Of a stretch of DNA of 7,173 nucleotides, positions 5,741 through 7,173 are shown one piece after another. Below the pieces are notes generated by a model. It did no database searches. It was not told where the DNA came from and saw only the letters and a program-made list of their open reading frames with translations. The stretch lies in contig JAAZNO010000501.1 in assembly GCA_012798275.1 (NCBI GenBank), positions 1-7,173 of the forward strand, read 5' to 3'. The translations under genes and the position numbers were made by a program. The stretch's first letter is position 1. Every line of letters begins with the position of its first letter. The stretch is from Chloroflexota bacterium. Lineage in GTDB: Bacteria > Chloroflexota > Anaerolineae > B4-G1 > SLSP01.

Positions 5741-6364
5741 TCACGCCTGTAATTGTTGCAGGATGGTTTCCAGGCGCAGCGGTTCGTGCCCCAGGCGGCG
5801 AGCCAGATAGCGCCCGGCCTGGAGCAGATACTCCTGGTACGCGCCGGAGCCTGGCGTGCCGTGAAGGGGCGCCGCGCGTACCAGGACGCGCGTGATGAGC
5901 TCGTCGGCCGGCACGTCGCGGTTTTCCAACAGCGGCCGCAGGAAATCGGGCTGACTCGTGAGGACGCGTACCTCGTCGGGCGTGCAGACGTGGATGCGAT
6001 GCAGGATCATCGGCGGCTGCGGCGGCAGGCCGTAGTGATAGCCGTTTTCGTCCCCGTAGGCCACTGCCACGACGGAAATCTCCACTGGCACAGCGCGCAC
6101 CTCCCGCTGGTCGCGGATGATTTCCTCATAGTCGGGATCGCCCTCGACGACCGAGGCTGCCAGGTCGCGCAGGAAGGGGTCGTCTTGCAGGCGGATGTCG
6201 TAGACCAGGCCGAGGAGCTGGGCCCGACCTTGTTGAATGGGCGCCCGCACGAACGTCCCGAATGTGGGCACGTCGGGTTCGGGGATGCGCGAGGCGACGA
6301 CGAAGCTGCGAATATCAGCCCGCAGCACGTTGCCGATGGGAATCGAGGGCGCGGTTTGATGCAT
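5741..6364 (-). CDS. Stand-alone HAS-barrel protein, HerA N-terminal-like
   Basis: The product has 207 residues. The N-terminal part, IGNVLRADIRSFVVASRI (10-27) with GTFVRAP (36-42) and AQLLGLVYDI (48-57), has the beta-barrel pattern of the HAS domain that precedes the ATPase in HerA. The middle is rich in beta strands (VPVEISVVAVAYG, 92-104), and the end is helical (about 175-207). No Walker A or B motif is present, so it cannot be a complete HerA. It starts 14 bp after the nurA stop, which implies translational coupling and a shared role in DNA end processing, perhaps as an adaptor between NurA and a translocase encoded elsewhere. ATG 6364 is chosen over the longer in-frame start at 6583 because the extra residues are Ala/Arg/Pro-rich shadow of nurA and a ribosome-binding site precedes 6364. 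The HAS call is by pattern recognition and uncertain. Confidence 0.65.
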   Translation of the reverse strand: MHQTAPSIPIGNVLRADIRSFVVASRIPEPDVPTFGTFVRAPIQQGRAQLLGLVYDIRLQDDPFLRDLAASVVEGDPDYEEIIRDQREVRAVPVEISVVAVAYGDENGYHYGLPPQPPMILHRIHVCTPDEVRVLTSQPDFLRPLLENRDVPADELITRVLVRAAPLHGTPGSGAYQEYLLQAGRYLARRLGHEPLRLETILQQLQA

Positions 6365-6368
6365 CAGG

Positions 6369-6374
6369 ACCTCC
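6369..6374 (-). promoter_or_regulatory. Ribosome-binding site of the HAS-barrel gene
   Basis: GGAGGT on the minus strand lies 4 nt before ATG 6364, inside the 14-bp gap after nurA. The spacing is slightly short, but the site supports this start. Confidence 0.65.
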
Positions 6375-6378
6375 GGAA

Positions 6379-7173
6379 TCAGAAAAATCTCTTCTGGCGC
6401 GCTTTTTCGGACGGGCGGGTGATGAGGCCGCGTTCGAGCAGGCGCCGGTGCAACTGGCTTTCCAGCGCGGCCTGATCCTGGTGGGTGACGAGGGCGAGCT
6501 CGTGCGCGCGCGCCAGGACGTAGGGATTGCCGTTGAGCAGGCGCGCTTGATGCAGCAGCGTCGTGTGCAGGGCCAGCGTCCAATCGTCGCGCTCCGCCGC
6601 CCAGCGCGGGACCTCGAGGCGCGCGATGACGGGGAGCCCCTTCTCGCCGAGGTTGACGTAGCAGAACCAGATCGGGTGCCCATGACGGCCATGGCGCTCG
6701 TTCATCTGTGAGGGGCGCGTGAGCCAGACGGAGCGTTCGCCGGGCGCGAGAAAGTGAGCCATCAGCAGCTCGTCATCCACGGCCTCGGGGTGACGTTCCC
6801 CCTGGCGTTGCGGTGAGCCGCTCTCATCGAGGCGGCTTTGCCACAGTAATTCGATGAGTCCCCGGCCGCCGGGCCGTTCCACAAAGCCGGCCGGCAACGC
6901 GCCGAGCTCGCGCAGGCGGTCGAAGGCGGCAAAATACCCCGGCAACAGAGCGCGAGCCTCCTCGTCACTCCTGCCGCTGTAGGGCCAGAGCAGGGGCCCA
7001 TCGGTGAGTGTCAGGATGGGCGTCGGAACCCCCTCAGCGCGGACCTTTTCCGCCAGCGCGACGGCCAACCTCATTTCGGCGACGGTGCGGCGCATCCCCA
7101 GCTGCCCGGTGATGAGCAACCCCTCAGTGTCGAAGAGCTCGTGTTCCGCGAAGTGCAGCTCGGCCTCCTGAAC
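6379..7173 (-). CDS. nurA: NurA-type DNA end-processing nuclease (5' end cut by window edge)
   Basis: The last 264 residues are visible and stay open to the right edge; the stop is TGA at 6379-6381. NurA is a nuclease that resects DNA ends together with the HerA translocase in archaea and some bacteria. Visible NurA-like elements, in order, are RRTVAEMRLA (about 7063-7092), a likely acidic metal-site region; LTLTDGPLLWPY (about 6976-7011), with the Asp expected at the active site; FDRLRELG followed by GFVERPGG; FCYVNLGEKGLPVIARLEVP (about 6607-6666), matching the Tyr-x-x-Leu and Arg-hydrophobic-Glu-x-Pro core; and YVLARAHELALVTHQD (about 6475-6522), with the conserved AHE histidine. The end RPSEKARQKR is basic. 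The N-terminal part, where the first catalytic Asp normally sits, is outside the window, so completeness and activity cannot be judged. It is followed by the HAS-barrel gene. Confidence 0.85.
   Translation of the reverse strand, partial: VQEAELHFAEHELFDTEGLLITGQLGMRRTVAEMRLAVALAEKVRAEGVPTPILTLTDGPLLWPYSGRSDEEARALLPGYFAAFDRLRELGALPAGFVERPGGRGLIELLWQSRLDESGSPQRQGERHPEAVDDELLMAHFLAPGERSVWLTRPSQMNERHGRHGHPIWFCYVNLGEKGLPVIARLEVPRWAAERDDWTLALHTTLLHQARLLNGNPYVLARAHELALVTHQDQAALESQLHRRLLERGLITRPSEKARQKRFF

Noticed and set aside
5735..5744. Palindrome GTGACGTCAC at the convergent gene ends
   Set aside because: It is only 10 bp, overlaps the stop codon of the HAS-barrel gene, and lies far from any gene start, so a regulatory role is unsupported.
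6365..6583. Longer in-frame start for the HAS-barrel gene at 6583
   Set aside because: The 73 extra residues are Ala/Arg/Pro-rich shadow of the nurA frame, and a ribosome-binding site supports the start at 6364.

Overview
The window is GC-rich DNA with tightly packed genes and no rRNA, tRNA or CRISPR. The gene content (a membrane-anchored baseplate-J-like protein beside alaS, an archaeal-style NurA nuclease with a HAS-barrel partner, and a stand-alone SagB-type oxidoreductase) suggests a bacterium of the Chloroflexota, perhaps Anaerolineae. This placement rests on remembered family distributions and on no database search.

Layout. Positions 1-1522 (minus) hold a baseplate-J-like membrane protein whose last residues run off the left edge. 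It lies downstream of alaS (1648-4371, minus), which encodes a full-length alanyl-tRNA synthetase. The 125-bp gap between them is mostly a 99-bp AT-richer imperfect palindrome (1534-1632) with 9-bp terminal inverted repeats, flanked by an exact 8-bp direct repeat GGGGCAGT. This is the architecture of a MITE-like insertion and is the most notable non-coding signal here. Without the insertion the two genes would be 18 bp apart.

Positions 4372-4547 are a divergent promoter region. A strong TTGACA-N16-TACAAT promoter drives alaS leftward, with a perfect hairpin at the predicted transcript start. A TATAAT box drives a small two-helix membrane protein (4548-4874) rightward. Next comes a SagB/ThcOx-family flavin oxidoreductase (4949-5713, plus), which ends 27 bp before a convergent minus-strand pair. 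That pair is nurA (6379 to beyond the right edge) followed, after 14 bp, by a 207-residue HAS-barrel protein (5741-6364). The HAS-barrel resembles the N-terminal module of the HerA translocase but lacks an ATPase domain.

Working together: alaS and the baseplate-J-like gene look co-transcribed. nurA and the HAS-barrel gene look translationally coupled and probably act in DNA end processing. The small membrane protein and the SagB-like enzyme may share a transcript, with no evident functional link.
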